A DNA stretch of 64,000 nt from Paenibacillus sp. FSL H3-0469 (GTDB lineage: Bacteria; Bacillota; Bacilli; Paenibacillales; Paenibacillaceae): NCBI RefSeq assembly GCF_038051945.1, contig NZ_CP150302.1, positions 248,001 through 312,000 on the forward strand, read 5' to 3'. Both the position numbers and the translations under genes were made by a program. Below the pieces are notes generated by a model that was not told where the DNA came from, made no database searches, and was given only the letters and a program-made list of their open reading frames with translations. This document shows, piece after piece, positions 26,330 through 34,190 of this stretch (position 1 is the stretch's first letter; each line of letters opens with the position of its first letter).

Positions 26330-26701
26330 TTAGATTAAGCGGTAGCCTGCAGGGAGCTCCCCGCTGCTGCGGATACGGCGGATCTGGTCCAGCGTCAGTC
26401 TCTGGTTGGTAGAGATGATCGATTCTACGTCATTGCCGGAGATGAAATCATCCAGATCGCGGATGCTGTGGTTGCCGCGGAGCACGCGGAAGCTGCCTCT
26501 GAACCGGGTTCTGCTGAACAGGACGAGTGTAGCATTGCTGCTGGTGGAGAAGAAGCGGAGGCTTTCGATGCCATCCAGAATATTGTCCGTATTGCGGATG
26601 CCAAGATTGCCTCTGTAGATTCTGCTTCTTCCCCGGAAGTTTTCTTCACTGTACACTGTGAGTCTTGGATAAGTCTGAGAGATATGAACCTCTTTATTCA
26701 T
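26330..26701 (-). CDS. Beta/gamma-crystallin-like protein
   Basis: 123 residues from the ATG at 26701, with CAAGGAGG upstream. It contains two Greek-key-like repeats: first V-Y-S-E-E-N-F-R-G-R...D-G-I-E-S-L, second L-F-S-R-T-R-F-R-G-S...N-D-V-E-S-I. Each has the F-x-G of a crystallin motif and the end where Ca-binding members carry N/D-N/D-x-x-S/T-S, here only partly kept. A short basic C-terminal tail follows. No signal peptide is visible. In other microbes such proteins are linked to stress or dormancy; a role here is unproven. Confidence 0.75.
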   Translation of the reverse strand: MNKEVHISQTYPRLTVYSEENFRGRSRIYRGNLGIRNTDNILDGIESLRFFSTSSNATLVLFSRTRFRGSFRVLRGNHSIRDLDDFISGNDVESIISTNQRLTLDQIRRIRSSGELPAGYRLI

Positions 26702-27004
26702 GTGTATTCCTCCTTGAAGCGGTTTTGGCAAAAGCAGCATGATACTGCCACCTGCAATACTATTCTATGTATGCTGATAGAGACTGGTATGGTTAGAACC
26801 CCTGCACGGATAGCCTGTTTACATACAGCTTCAGGAAATTTTTCACAAACCTGCTTTACAAACCGAAATACCTAGTGTACTATTTAACTAACACACCAAT
26901 ACAACGTAGAAAAATACACATGTTTCAGCTCAGTAACACACGTTCCAGCTCAGCAACAACCCGTGGAATACTCCACCTATACCGATCCGCACAAGGAGGC
27001 TGTC
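26702..27004. other. Intergenic region between crystallin-like and ABC genes
   Basis: About 300 bp, AT-rich, between divergent genes. It contains a pair of 20-bp tandem near-repeats at 26922-26961 and the AAGGAGG ribosome binding site of the ABC gene. No gene is seen. Confidence 0.6.
26922..26961. repeat. Tandem 20-bp direct repeat
   Basis: GTTTCAGCTCAGTAACACAC followed directly by GTTCCAGCTCAGCAACAACC: two 20-bp units, 16 of 20 positions identical, about 45 bp before the ABC operon start. The spacing (about two helical turns) suits a regulator binding twice on one DNA face. Confidence 0.7.
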
Positions 27005-27979
27005 ATGAATTCAACTGCTAATAAGGCTCAGGGGCCGTCTGGCCCGGCACAAGAACCAACCGTACTGGAAATGCAGGGCGTCAGTAAAATGATTAAAGGT
27101 AAGGCGATTGTAGATAATCTGAGCTTCAAGATTCAGAAGGGAGAGATTGTCGGTCTGCTGGGACCAAACGGTGCCGGCAAAACAACCACCATCCGGATGA
27201 TGACCGGACTGATCCGCATGAGCGGAGGGGATGTTCTGATTCATGGACACAGCATCCGGAAGGAATTCAAGCAGGCGATCTCACAGATCGGGGCGATCAT
27301 TGAGAATCCTGAGTTCTATCCGCATATGACCGGGTACGACAACCTGCTGCAATATTTACGCATGAGTGATGGAGCCGGGGTCTCGCGGATCAAGGAGGTT
27401 GTGGAGCTGGTGGGGCTGCAGGAGGCGATGAATAAGAAGGTTCGGGCTTACTCACTCGGGATGCGCCAGCGTCTGGGGATCGCTCAGGCCTTGCTGCACT
27501 CACCGAAGCTGCTCATACTGGATGAACCGACCAACGGGCTGGACCCCGCCGGTATCCGTGAGATGCGCGATTATATGCGCAGAATAGCAGAGGTAGAGGG
27601 CATTGCCATTCTAATCTCCAGTCATATGCTGGCTGAGATTGAACAGATCTGCCACCGGGCGGTGGTTATTCAGAACGGCAAGCTTGTAACGGTGACACAG
27701 CTTACGGAAGCACCGGAGGCGCGGAGTGAGGTAGCGCTTGCGATCCGGGTAGATAAGCTTGAAGCTGCACGGACTGTGGCCGCAGCCTTGCAGGGCGTCA
27801 AGGTCACAGGAACGGATGAGGCCCGTTCCGAGCTGCATGTGCAGCTGCCGGATGAAGCCGTACCGGAGCTGGTGGCGGCACTTAGCGAAGCCAAGGTAGG
27901 GATTTACCGGATTACTGAGAACAGACAAAGTCTGGAAGAAGATTTCCTGAAATGGACAGGGGGCAACCGCATTGCGTAA
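27005..27979 (+). CDS. ABC transporter ATP-binding protein (BcrA-like)
   Basis: 324 residues from the ATG at 27005 (AAGGAGG upstream). It shows Walker A G-P-N-G-A-G-K-T-T, a signature Y-S-L-G-M-R-Q, Walker B L-L-I-L-D-E-P-T-N-G-L-D and the H-loop I-S-S-H-M. The C-terminal 80 residues form the accessory domain typical of BcrA/NatA-like exporters. The next gene, a permease, overlaps it by 8 bp. Together they resemble small exporters for peptides or antibiotics, but the substrate is unknown. Confidence 0.92.
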   Translation: MNSTANKAQGPSGPAQEPTVLEMQGVSKMIKGKAIVDNLSFKIQKGEIVGLLGPNGAGKTTTIRMMTGLIRMSGGDVLIHGHSIRKEFKQAISQIGAIIENPEFYPHMTGYDNLLQYLRMSDGAGVSRIKEVVELVGLQEAMNKKVRAYSLGMRQRLGIAQALLHSPKLLILDEPTNGLDPAGIREMRDYMRRIAEVEGIAILISSHMLAEIEQICHRAVVIQNGKLVTVTQLTEAPEARSEVALAIRVDKLEAARTVAAALQGVKVTGTDEARSELHVQLPDEAVPELVAALSEAKVGIYRITENRQSLEEDFLKWTGGNRIA

Positions 27980-28718
27980 ATTTAATCTGCTTGTGCTGAA
28001 TGAATGGCTCAAAATATCGAAGAAACGCAGCAATATCATTCCTTATATCATTCTGCTGGTGCTGTCGCTGGCAGTGGGCTATATCACACGTACATTTGCT
28101 ACGGATATCTATGCTTCAGCGGCGGACTTTACGGCAGATTCTCTTCAGCCCAGAGGCATCGGTCAGATTCTGGCCATTCTGGTCATCGTCGGAACGGCGG
28201 GGATTGTATCCAGAGAATACAGCCAAGGCACGATCAAATTTCTGCTGATCCGTGCCCGCAGCCGCACCGCAATCCTGGCCTCCAAATATCTAACTGTACT
28301 GCTGTATACACTTAGCATGCAAGTAGTTGCAGCGGTTGCGCTGTTCCTCACAGGAGCGGTCTTCTTCGGACTCAGCGGAGGGGAAGCGGGAATAGGCGCG
28401 ATCCTTGCTTCGCTGCTGTATTCAACTGTGTACTGTACCGTCTACGCCACGATTGGCTTCATGCTGGGGATTCTGACAAAGTCGACGGGTGTAACCATTG
28501 GGGCGACCATCTTCGCCACCACCATCGACAAGCTGGTCATTTCCCGTGAATTCTACAAATATGTGCTGTTCCCTAATCTTAATCTCGCAGCCTACCAGGA
28601 TGGCGGTGCGCCGATGCAGGGAATGACACTGACCTTCTCCATTATCCTGCTGTGCATCTACATGACGCTGTTCCTGCTTGCAGGCTTTGCCGTCTTCAGA
28701 CGCAGGGATGTTGCTTGA
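27972..28718 (+). CDS. ABC-2 type transporter permease
   Basis: 248 residues with about six membrane helices; TTG start overlapping the ATPase gene by 8 bp, which couples their translation. Features of ABC-2/BcrB-like permeases are present: N-L-L-V-L-N-E-W-L-K at the N-terminus, then alternating long hydrophobic segments, and a conserved G-T-I-K-F-L-L-I-R cytoplasmic loop. It is the membrane partner of the ATPase just upstream. Its stop overlaps the start of the GntR gene (TGATG). Confidence 0.9.
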   Translation: MRKFNLLVLNEWLKISKKRSNIIPYIILLVLSLAVGYITRTFATDIYASAADFTADSLQPRGIGQILAILVIVGTAGIVSREYSQGTIKFLLIRARSRTAILASKYLTVLLYTLSMQVVAAVALFLTGAVFFGLSGGEAGIGAILASLLYSTVYCTVYATIGFMLGILTKSTGVTIGATIFATTIDKLVISREFYKYVLFPNLNLAAYQDGGAPMQGMTLTFSIILLCIYMTLFLLAGFAVFRRRDVA

Positions 28719-29101
28719 TGGGAATCGAATTCGATAATAACCAGCCGATTTATCTCCAGATCATGAATTACATCAAAGGAGAGATTATCACCGGCAAGCT
28801 GAAGCCTGGAGATAAGATTCCCTCTGTCCGTGAATTGGCCGCTGAACTGCAGATTAACCCGAATACCGTGCAACGAACATTTCAGGAACTGGAGCGTGAG
28901 ACCATCGTGGAGACCCGCCGCGGCATGGGCAGATATGTGACCGGAAGCGAAGAGACGATTCTGACCGTTAAGAAGGAGATGGCACAGGATGTGCTGGACC
29001 GTTTTATCCGCGGAATGCAGGAGCTCGGCTTCCAGGGCGAAGATATTCTAACTGCAGTAGCAGAGAGCATTCATCAGCGGGACCAGGGACAGGGGGAGTA
29101 A
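28718..29101 (+). CDS. YtrA-like GntR family transcriptional regulator
   Basis: 127 residues. N-terminal winged helix-turn-helix (about 10-75) with the GntR patterns Q-P-I-Y-L-Q-I and L-K-P-G-D-K-I-P-S-V-R-E-L-A, then a short helical tail, the layout of the YtrA subgroup, which lacks a large ligand-binding domain. It overlaps the permease stop by one base and is followed 5 bp later by another ABC ATPase gene. It very probably represses this operon and is released by an envelope-active compound, as described for YtrA (family knowledge). Confidence 0.92.
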   Translation: MGIEFDNNQPIYLQIMNYIKGEIITGKLKPGDKIPSVRELAAELQINPNTVQRTFQELERETIVETRRGMGRYVTGSEETILTVKKEMAQDVLDRFIRGMQELGFQGEDILTAVAESIHQRDQGQGE

Positions 29102-29106
29102 GAAGA

Positions 29107-29808
29107 GTGGATGATATACTTGATATTCAGAATGTAAGCAAACAATTCGGTGCCAGACAGGCGTTGAATCAGGTCTCCTTCAAGCTGGGCAGCGGCACCA
29201 TCACCGGTCTTCTGGGAAGCAACGGCAGCGGCAAAAGCACGCTCATGAAGCTGATCTCAGGACTCGCCTGGCCCGGCTCGGGCCGGATCTCGGTCCTTGG
29301 CGTACCCGTGGGCGTAGAGAGTAAGAAGCTCGTCTCCTTCATGCCGGATGTGCCGGTCACAGAGTCATGGATGAATATTGGAGATTCTCTGAGATTCCAG
29401 CAGGATTTCTACCCGGATTTCGATCAGGCCAAGGCACTGCGGATGCTGGATTTCATGAAGCTGCGCACAGCGGATAAGGTGCGGACGTTATCCAAAGGGA
29501 TGAATGAACGCCTGCAGCTGACCTTAGCCCTCTCCCGGCGGGCCCGATTATATCTGCTGGATGAGCCGATAGGAGGCGTTGATCCGGTGGCGCGGACCAA
29601 GATTCTGAATGCGCTGATGGAGTTCTATGAGGAGGACAGCAGTATTCTGCTCTCCACCCATCTGGTGACGGATATCGAGCGGATCTTTGATGAGGTGATT
29701 TTCCTGAAGGATGGGGAGATTGTGCTGCATCGTCCGGTGGAGGAGCTTAGACAAGAGCACGGGAAGAGCGTAGATGAGCTGTTCAGAGAGGTGTTTGCCG
29801 AATGCTGA
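29107..29808 (+). CDS. ABC transporter ATP-binding protein (YtrB-like)
   Basis: 233 residues, GTG start with AGGGGGAG in the end of the GntR gene. Walker A G-S-N-G-S-G-K-S-T, signature L-S-K-G-M-N-E, Walker B L-Y-L-L-D-E-P-I-G-G-V-D and H-loop T-H-L are all present. It lacks the C-terminal extension of the ATPase at 27005, so it belongs to a different subgroup. Its stop overlaps the start of the last permease gene. Confidence 0.92.
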   Translation: MDDILDIQNVSKQFGARQALNQVSFKLGSGTITGLLGSNGSGKSTLMKLISGLAWPGSGRISVLGVPVGVESKKLVSFMPDVPVTESWMNIGDSLRFQQDFYPDFDQAKALRMLDFMKLRTADKVRTLSKGMNERLQLTLALSRRARLYLLDEPIGGVDPVARTKILNALMEFYEEDSSILLSTHLVTDIERIFDEVIFLKDGEIVLHRPVEELRQEHGKSVDELFREVFAEC

Positions 29809-30536
29809 AGCTATTGAAATATGATCTTAAACGCCGCAAAGAACGCATTCTCGTCTTCATCGTCATTGCGTTGCTCGCTCAGGCCGGGCTGTGGATCTCC
29901 AGTGCAAAGATAGACGCGGACTTGGCGTCTCTGAATCTGGCTGTGTACTGTATACTGGCCATCGCAATGATATTTATAACGGTTACCGGATATTTCCGTA
30001 ATCTTAAATCCTATCAACGGCGGCTTCTGCCGGTTACTGCGCTGCAGACGGTCCTGTCGCCCATGCTGCTGGCGCTGCTGCTGACCGGGGTAGTGATCCT
30101 CCTCGGTCTGGCCCATCTGGGGATCTACAAGCTGCTGTACACGATGGATTTCCTGCCTGGAAATCTGCAGACGGTTGGCTTCAGGGCATTGCTTCAGGCG
30201 GACTGGTCCACCTTATTTCTAATGGTGATGGTTATGTTCTCCTTTACAGTAGCCTTGAGTCTGCGAATGAAGGGGAGAATCTGGATTGGCATCGTCCTTC
30301 TGGTCCTGCTGGAGAACGGATTCGGTTTTCTGGAGAAGTTTTTCTTCCACACCTATTTCATCAGTTTGGAGAATGCCTTTAGCTTCGAGATCTACCCTGG
30401 AAGACTCCAGTCCGGCAGTGATTACACTATAAAATATCTTCCAATCAATCAAGGGGCGCTGCTGTTTGAAGTGGCGGCTGTCTGCCTGATGATCTGTGGA
30501 ATGGTTACACTGGTGAGGAGAAGAATCGAAGTATAA
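29802..30536 (+). CDS. ABC-2 type permease, second system of the operon
   Basis: 244 residues, six predicted membrane helices, overlapping the YtrB-like ATPase by 7 bp. The short basic N-terminus (L-K-Y-D-L-K-R-R-K-E-R) and alternating hydrophobic segments match small ABC-2 permeases paired with YtrB-like ATPases. It ends the operon, which a strong hairpin closes. Substrate unknown. Confidence 0.85.
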   Translation: MLKLLKYDLKRRKERILVFIVIALLAQAGLWISSAKIDADLASLNLAVYCILAIAMIFITVTGYFRNLKSYQRRLLPVTALQTVLSPMLLALLLTGVVILLGLAHLGIYKLLYTMDFLPGNLQTVGFRALLQADWSTLFLMVMVMFSFTVALSLRMKGRIWIGIVLLVLLENGFGFLEKFFFHTYFISLENAFSFEIYPGRLQSGSDYTIKYLPINQGALLFEVAAVCLMICGMVTLVRRRIEV

Positions 30537-30553
30537 AGGGATGTTCTTATTTC

Positions 30554-30590
30554 ACGCAAGCAAGGCTCCCCATCAGCCTTGCTTGCGTTT
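30554..30590. terminator. Bidirectional terminator
   Basis: A 14-bp perfect stem (ACGCAAGCAAGGCT at 30554-30567 with its complement at 30575-30588). It follows the ABC operon and precedes the end of the minus-strand PilZ gene. Confidence 0.85.
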
Positions 30591-30616
30591 GTGTGCATCC
30601 ATAAGGAGAGGAATGG

Positions 30617-31000
30617 CTATAAGCCTTGCGCGCTTCTTCCGCTGGTCCAGAGCTCCAGCTCCCGCAGCAGCTGTTCTTCCTCGTCTTCCTGCAGGTCCAG
30701 CCTTACCCCGTACTGGTATTGTCCCAAACCAAACATCCAGCCCCAGCGGACACTGCCTTCGTACTGTAGCTTCTCTTCCGCCAGCTGAAAATGAATAATC
30801 AGCTTCGTATCCCCTGCGGTGAAGCGGAGGTTCAGCGAGGTGCGGACCTTGCAGCCGGAGCGGCTAAGGTCAAGCAGGATACCTTCAGTCAATTTTCCCG
30901 CTCCCGGTCCCGAATTACTGGCTGGAATCTCAAGCCAGCAATCGATGGGCTGGTTCATTACATATCGGAATGGTTCTTTTCTGCTGGAGTCATCCATCAT
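30617..31000 (-). CDS. PilZ domain protein (c-di-GMP receptor-like)
   Basis: 127 residues forming a single PilZ domain. The N-terminus has an Arg motif (R-K-E-P-F-R-Y), and D-L-S-R-S-G-C-K near residue 45 matches the (D/N)-x-S-x-x-G motif that grips c-di-GMP in the family. The Arg spacing is not the classical R-x-x-x-R, so nucleotide binding needs testing. GGAGGT precedes the ATG. A diguanylate cyclase gene lies 0.9 kb downstream on the other strand, which supplies a plausible ligand source. Confidence 0.85.
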   Translation of the reverse strand: MMDDSSRKEPFRYVMNQPIDCWLEIPASNSGPGAGKLTEGILLDLSRSGCKVRTSLNLRFTAGDTKLIIHFQLAEEKLQYEGSVRWGWMFGLGQYQYGVRLDLQEDEEEQLLRELELWTSGRSAQGL

Positions 31001-31140
31001 TTACCTCCGCGATTTTATTTGCTATTATATCGAAACGGCTACACTTGGACAATCTCCTAAAGTAGTATATTTAAAGAATAATATAGTATATGTTATACCA
31101 TATCTTTGGCCCAATACCCAGATCAAGAGGTGCTTAAACC

Positions 31141-31746
31141 ATGTATCAATTTCATAATGAAACGTTTAATGAGCATAATTTCGATTACGCGGCGCTGCAG
31201 GATGGAGAAATAAACGGCTGTACCTTTGAGCGCTGCTCCTTCAAGGGAGCTTCGATGGAAGAGATGACCTCCAGCGGCTGCCGGTTTGTCGATTGCGATT
31301 TCACCGGTGCCCTGCTGAATGCTTCGCTGCACACGGATGGCGCATTCACCAACTGCAAGTTCACCGGAGCGAATCTGTTCGTGGCGAAGTTCGAGAACTG
31401 CAAGATGGTCGGATCGGATTTCGCCAACGCCCATATGGACGGAATCACATTGAGCGGAGGGGACTGGGCCTATACGAATCTGCGCCATCTGAACCTCAGC
31501 AGGCAGGATCTGCGTGGCATCCGGTTCACCGAGGCCGATATGCAGGGCTGCGATTTGCAAAAGGCGGATCTGCGCGGAGCGGATTTAAGCCGGGTTCAGC
31601 TTGCAAAGTGCAAGCTTGCAGGGGCGGATCTGCGTGACGCCAAGCTGGAAGGGATTGACCTGAAGAGTCTGGATCTCAAAGGGGTGCGTCTGGATGTGGA
31701 GCAGGCAGTGCTGCTGGCCCGCTCTATGGGAGCGAAGGTAGGGTAA
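31141..31746 (+). CDS. Pentapeptide repeat protein
   Basis: 201 residues built from A(D/N)LXX-type pentapeptides, for example A-D-L-R-G, A-D-L-S-R, A-D-L-R-D and C-D-L-Q-K, expected to fold as a right-handed quadrilateral beta-helix. Some members of the family mimic DNA and protect gyrase (Qnr/MfpA), but there is no specific feature here for that role. AGAGGTGC precedes the ATG. Stands alone, between the PilZ and diguanylate cyclase genes. Confidence 0.9.
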   Translation: MYQFHNETFNEHNFDYAALQDGEINGCTFERCSFKGASMEEMTSSGCRFVDCDFTGALLNASLHTDGAFTNCKFTGANLFVAKFENCKMVGSDFANAHMDGITLSGGDWAYTNLRHLNLSRQDLRGIRFTEADMQGCDLQKADLRGADLSRVQLAKCKLAGADLRDAKLEGIDLKSLDLKGVRLDVEQAVLLARSMGAKVG

Positions 31747-31899
31747 CGGCTCAAGAAAAAACGGCTGTGTGCCGGAAGCTGTATTATATTTCTGCCGGAC
31801 TCTTCCGATAAAGAAATATCGACCCGTTTCGACATGTTGCCGCAAGATATCTTCAGTGGTCGGAAGCATGAACAAGGTCATCGGAAGAGGAGAGTTTAC

Positions 31900-33531
31900 A
31901 TGTCATTAAGTCTTCGCACTTTATTTTCAACAGCATTTGCGGTTATTATCATTCTGCTCACGGCTATCCTCAGCTATGTGATCGGCAACCGCTCCACCAC
32001 TTCTGTGGAAGTCGGTATCGGCAGCTCCCTGGCCGCAGAGGCCAACCAAATGTCCGAGAAGCTGGATCAGTTCATGTGGTCACGTTCCGGTGAAATAGAA
32101 GTTTTGAGTAAGCTTAATGCTTTTCAGGAGCCTGTGGAACCGGCAGAAGCTGGCGGATTGCTGAATCAGCTGAAGAAGAGTCTTCCAGTATTCACCTGGG
32201 TAGGTTTTCTGGATAAGACAGGGAATGTAGTTGCTTCCACGGATCGGATTCTACAAGGAACGAATATCAGCCAGAGGCCGGTTTTTCAGCAGGCGCTTAA
32301 GGGAACCTTCGTCGGGGATGTCCACGATGCAGTGCTGCTCTCTAAGCTGCTGCCTGCCCCGACGGGAGAAGCGCTGCAGTTTGTTGATGTGAGCGTGCCG
32401 GTCATGGACAAGCAAGGACAGACAAGCGGTGTGCTGGCGGCACATCTTAGCTGGGAGTGGTCACGCGAGGTCGAGGCCTCCATTGTGAATCCGCTCAAGG
32501 AACGGCTTAAGGGTGTGGAGGTGTTCGTGGTCAGCAAGAAGGATGATACCATTCTGCTGGGACCTGAAGCGCTCACCGGTAAAAGAATGACGGATGCGGT
32601 TCTGCAGCAGGCCCGCAGCGGCAAGAACTCCTACGTGATTGAACAGGAGCGGGGCCGTGACTCCTATCTAACGGGATACGCTTATGGCGATGGTTACTTG
32701 AACTATCCGGGCCTTGGCTGGACGGTCATGATCCGTCAGCCGGCAGACATCGCTTTTGCCTCGGTCCATCAGCTTGAACGCTTCATATTGATCAGCGGTC
32801 TGCTGACCGCAGCAGTCTTCGCACTAATCGGCTGGCTGCTGGCCTCGTGGATCAGCCGCCCGCTGAGGGATATCACCCGTACAGCCGACCTGCTCAGCTC
32901 CGGCGCCGATGTGGAGATCCCGGCTTCTACCCGGTTCAAGGATGTGGCGATTCTGTCAGCCTCCCTGCGGGGCCTGGTGAACAACCTGACCAAGACAGAG
33001 ACCAAGCTAAGCTATATGTCGGATATGGCGCTCCATGATAAGCTTACCGGCTTGCCCAACCGCGCAGCGCTGGATGAGTTTCTGGCCCATGCGGTCAGTA
33101 AGGCCAAGCAGAAGCGGACGACGCTAAGCTTTTTGTACATGGATCTGGACGGCTTCAAAAAAGTGAACGACAGCTTCGGCCATGCGGTTGGAGATGCCTT
33201 GCTGCAGGAGGTTGCCTTCCGGCTGATGGACTGTACGCGGGACAATGAGATCGTTGCCCGGCTGGGCGGGGATGAATTCTTAATTATTCTGAATACCTCG
33301 GCGGGCAAACCGATGAAGGAAGCGGAGGTGGTGGCTTCGCGGATTATCAGCAAGATCAACCAGCCGATTCTGATCAAAGGCGAGGAGTTGCGTGTGGGCT
33401 GCAGCGTAGGTGCTGCTGTATGGACTCCGGACGGCGGAGATACCGCCCTGACCCTGCGGCTCGCAGACGAAGCGCTGTATATCTCCAAGCGGAGCGGGAA
33501 GAACCGGATTACCTTCGAGGCGGCATCTTAG
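31900..33531 (+). CDS. Membrane-bound diguanylate cyclase (dCache-HAMP-GGDEF)
   Basis: 543 residues from the ATG at 31900, preceded by AAGAGGAGAG. TM1 near the N-terminus, extracytoplasmic dCache-like sensor, TM2 (about 290-312), HAMP segment and a GGDEF domain with the intact R-L-G-G-D-E-F catalytic motif. The inhibitory RxxD site is not evident, since the equivalent position reads R-D-N-E. It makes c-di-GMP in response to an external signal. The PilZ protein on the opposite strand is a likely receptor. A strong terminator follows. Confidence 0.93.
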   Translation: MSLSLRTLFSTAFAVIIILLTAILSYVIGNRSTTSVEVGIGSSLAAEANQMSEKLDQFMWSRSGEIEVLSKLNAFQEPVEPAEAGGLLNQLKKSLPVFTWVGFLDKTGNVVASTDRILQGTNISQRPVFQQALKGTFVGDVHDAVLLSKLLPAPTGEALQFVDVSVPVMDKQGQTSGVLAAHLSWEWSREVEASIVNPLKERLKGVEVFVVSKKDDTILLGPEALTGKRMTDAVLQQARSGKNSYVIEQERGRDSYLTGYAYGDGYLNYPGLGWTVMIRQPADIAFASVHQLERFILISGLLTAAVFALIGWLLASWISRPLRDITRTADLLSSGADVEIPASTRFKDVAILSASLRGLVNNLTKTETKLSYMSDMALHDKLTGLPNRAALDEFLAHAVSKAKQKRTTLSFLYMDLDGFKKVNDSFGHAVGDALLQEVAFRLMDCTRDNEIVARLGGDEFLIILNTSAGKPMKEAEVVASRIISKINQPILIKGEELRVGCSVGAAVWTPDGGDTALTLRLADEALYISKRSGKNRITFEAAS

Positions 33532-33561
33532 GATCAGGAGTCAGAAGCAGACAGTAACAAC

Positions 33562-33622
33562 AAACAACCTTTTATCAGCAGGACAGGGGTGCTCCTCTTG
33601 TGCCGGATAAAAGGTTGTTTGA
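33562..33622 (+). terminator. Terminator after the diguanylate cyclase gene
   Basis: AAACAACCTTTTATC (33562-33576) pairs perfectly with GATAAAAGGTTGTTT (33606-33620), a 15-bp stem with a T-rich right arm. Confidence 0.85.
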
Positions 33623-33638
33623 CGTTATCTCACTACAT

Positions 33639-33764
33639 TCAGCGCAATCGCTTACGTGGATTAGACCATCTCTTTATCCACAGAAATCCTTCATCGTCCC
33701 GGAAAAACTTAATGCCTATCCAGCTCAGCGGTGTCCAAATTTCCTTGAAATAATATGAAGGCAT
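33639..33764 (-). CDS. Putative 41-residue basic protein
   Basis: Minus-strand ATG at 33764 with GGAGGG 11 bp upstream; stop TGA at 33639-33641. The product is rich in aromatic, Trp and basic residues (P-S-Y-Y-F-K-E-I-W near the start, F-L-W-I-K-R-W in the middle, R-K-R-L-R at the end). I recognise no family. Good RBS and normal codon use favour a real gene, but no independent evidence exists in the window. Confidence 0.55.
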   Translation of the reverse strand: MPSYYFKEIWTPLSWIGIKFFRDDEGFLWIKRWSNPRKRLR

Positions 33765-33865
33765 AGTAAATTAGTCCCTCCGATATAGTTAATTATTACT
33801 AGTTTAAGCCAGGGTGGAAGATTTAACAATACTTTTTATTACATATAAATCCCATATTGTGCGTT

Positions 33866-33898
33866 CGCCCAGTTTTTTTGGGACTACAGGCATATGAT
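33866..33898 (+). promoter_or_regulatory. Promoter-like module of the first YjcZ-like gene
   Basis: CGCCCA (33866-33871), a 19-bp gap and CATATGAT (33891-33898), which resembles a sporulation sigma -10 (CATANNNT). The same arrangement precedes the second YjcZ-like gene. No classical -35 of sigma E or K is obvious. Confidence 0.45.
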
Positions 33899-33945
33899 GT
33901 AGAGGAATCAAAGCTGGGCATGTGCGTAAGAAAGGAGGGCTTCAG

Positions 33946-34026
33946 ATGAGTGGAGGTCTGAGAACGTCAACGGCGACCATACTGGTGTTGTTTATTTTGC
34001 TGATTATTATCCTTAGCGTATTTTAG
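33946..34026 (+). CDS. YjcZ-like 26-residue membrane peptide
   Basis: A strong RBS (AAAGGAGGGC) precedes ATG at 33946. The product is M-S-G-G-L-R-T-S-T followed by a single hydrophobic helix (T-I-L-V-L-F-I-L-L-I-I-I-L-S) and Val-Phe at the end. This matches YjcZ-type peptides of Bacillales, linked with sporulation. Too short for most gene callers. Confidence 0.75.
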   Translation: MSGGLRTSTATILVLFILLIIILSVF

Positions 34027-34044
34027 CGGAGGGGCATATAGGGA

Positions 34045-34090
34045 GTATTGAAACAGCGCCGGGGCATCCGCTCCGGCGCTGTTTCAATAC
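34045..34090. terminator. Long perfect hairpin, 18-bp stem
   Basis: GTATTGAAACAGCGCCGG (34045-34062) pairs with its exact complement at 34073-34090, loop 10 nt. No T run follows on the plus strand, so it may be a stabiliser or bidirectional terminator of the YjcZ-like peptide gene. Confidence 0.7.
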
Positions 34091-34190
34091 GTATAAGCTG
34101 CAGCCTGCTTCCATATACATCATAACAGGGATAAGCACAGGCAGTTTGGCAGGGCGGCGCATTTAATATAGTAGGAAAGGGAGTGATGCA

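Larger units (their letters stand above)
33532..33945. other. Intergenic region with a terminator and a 41-residue ORF
   Basis: About 410 bp. It contains the diguanylate cyclase terminator (33562-33620), a small minus-strand ORF (33639-33764) and the promoter-like module of the YjcZ-like peptide. Confidence 0.6.
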
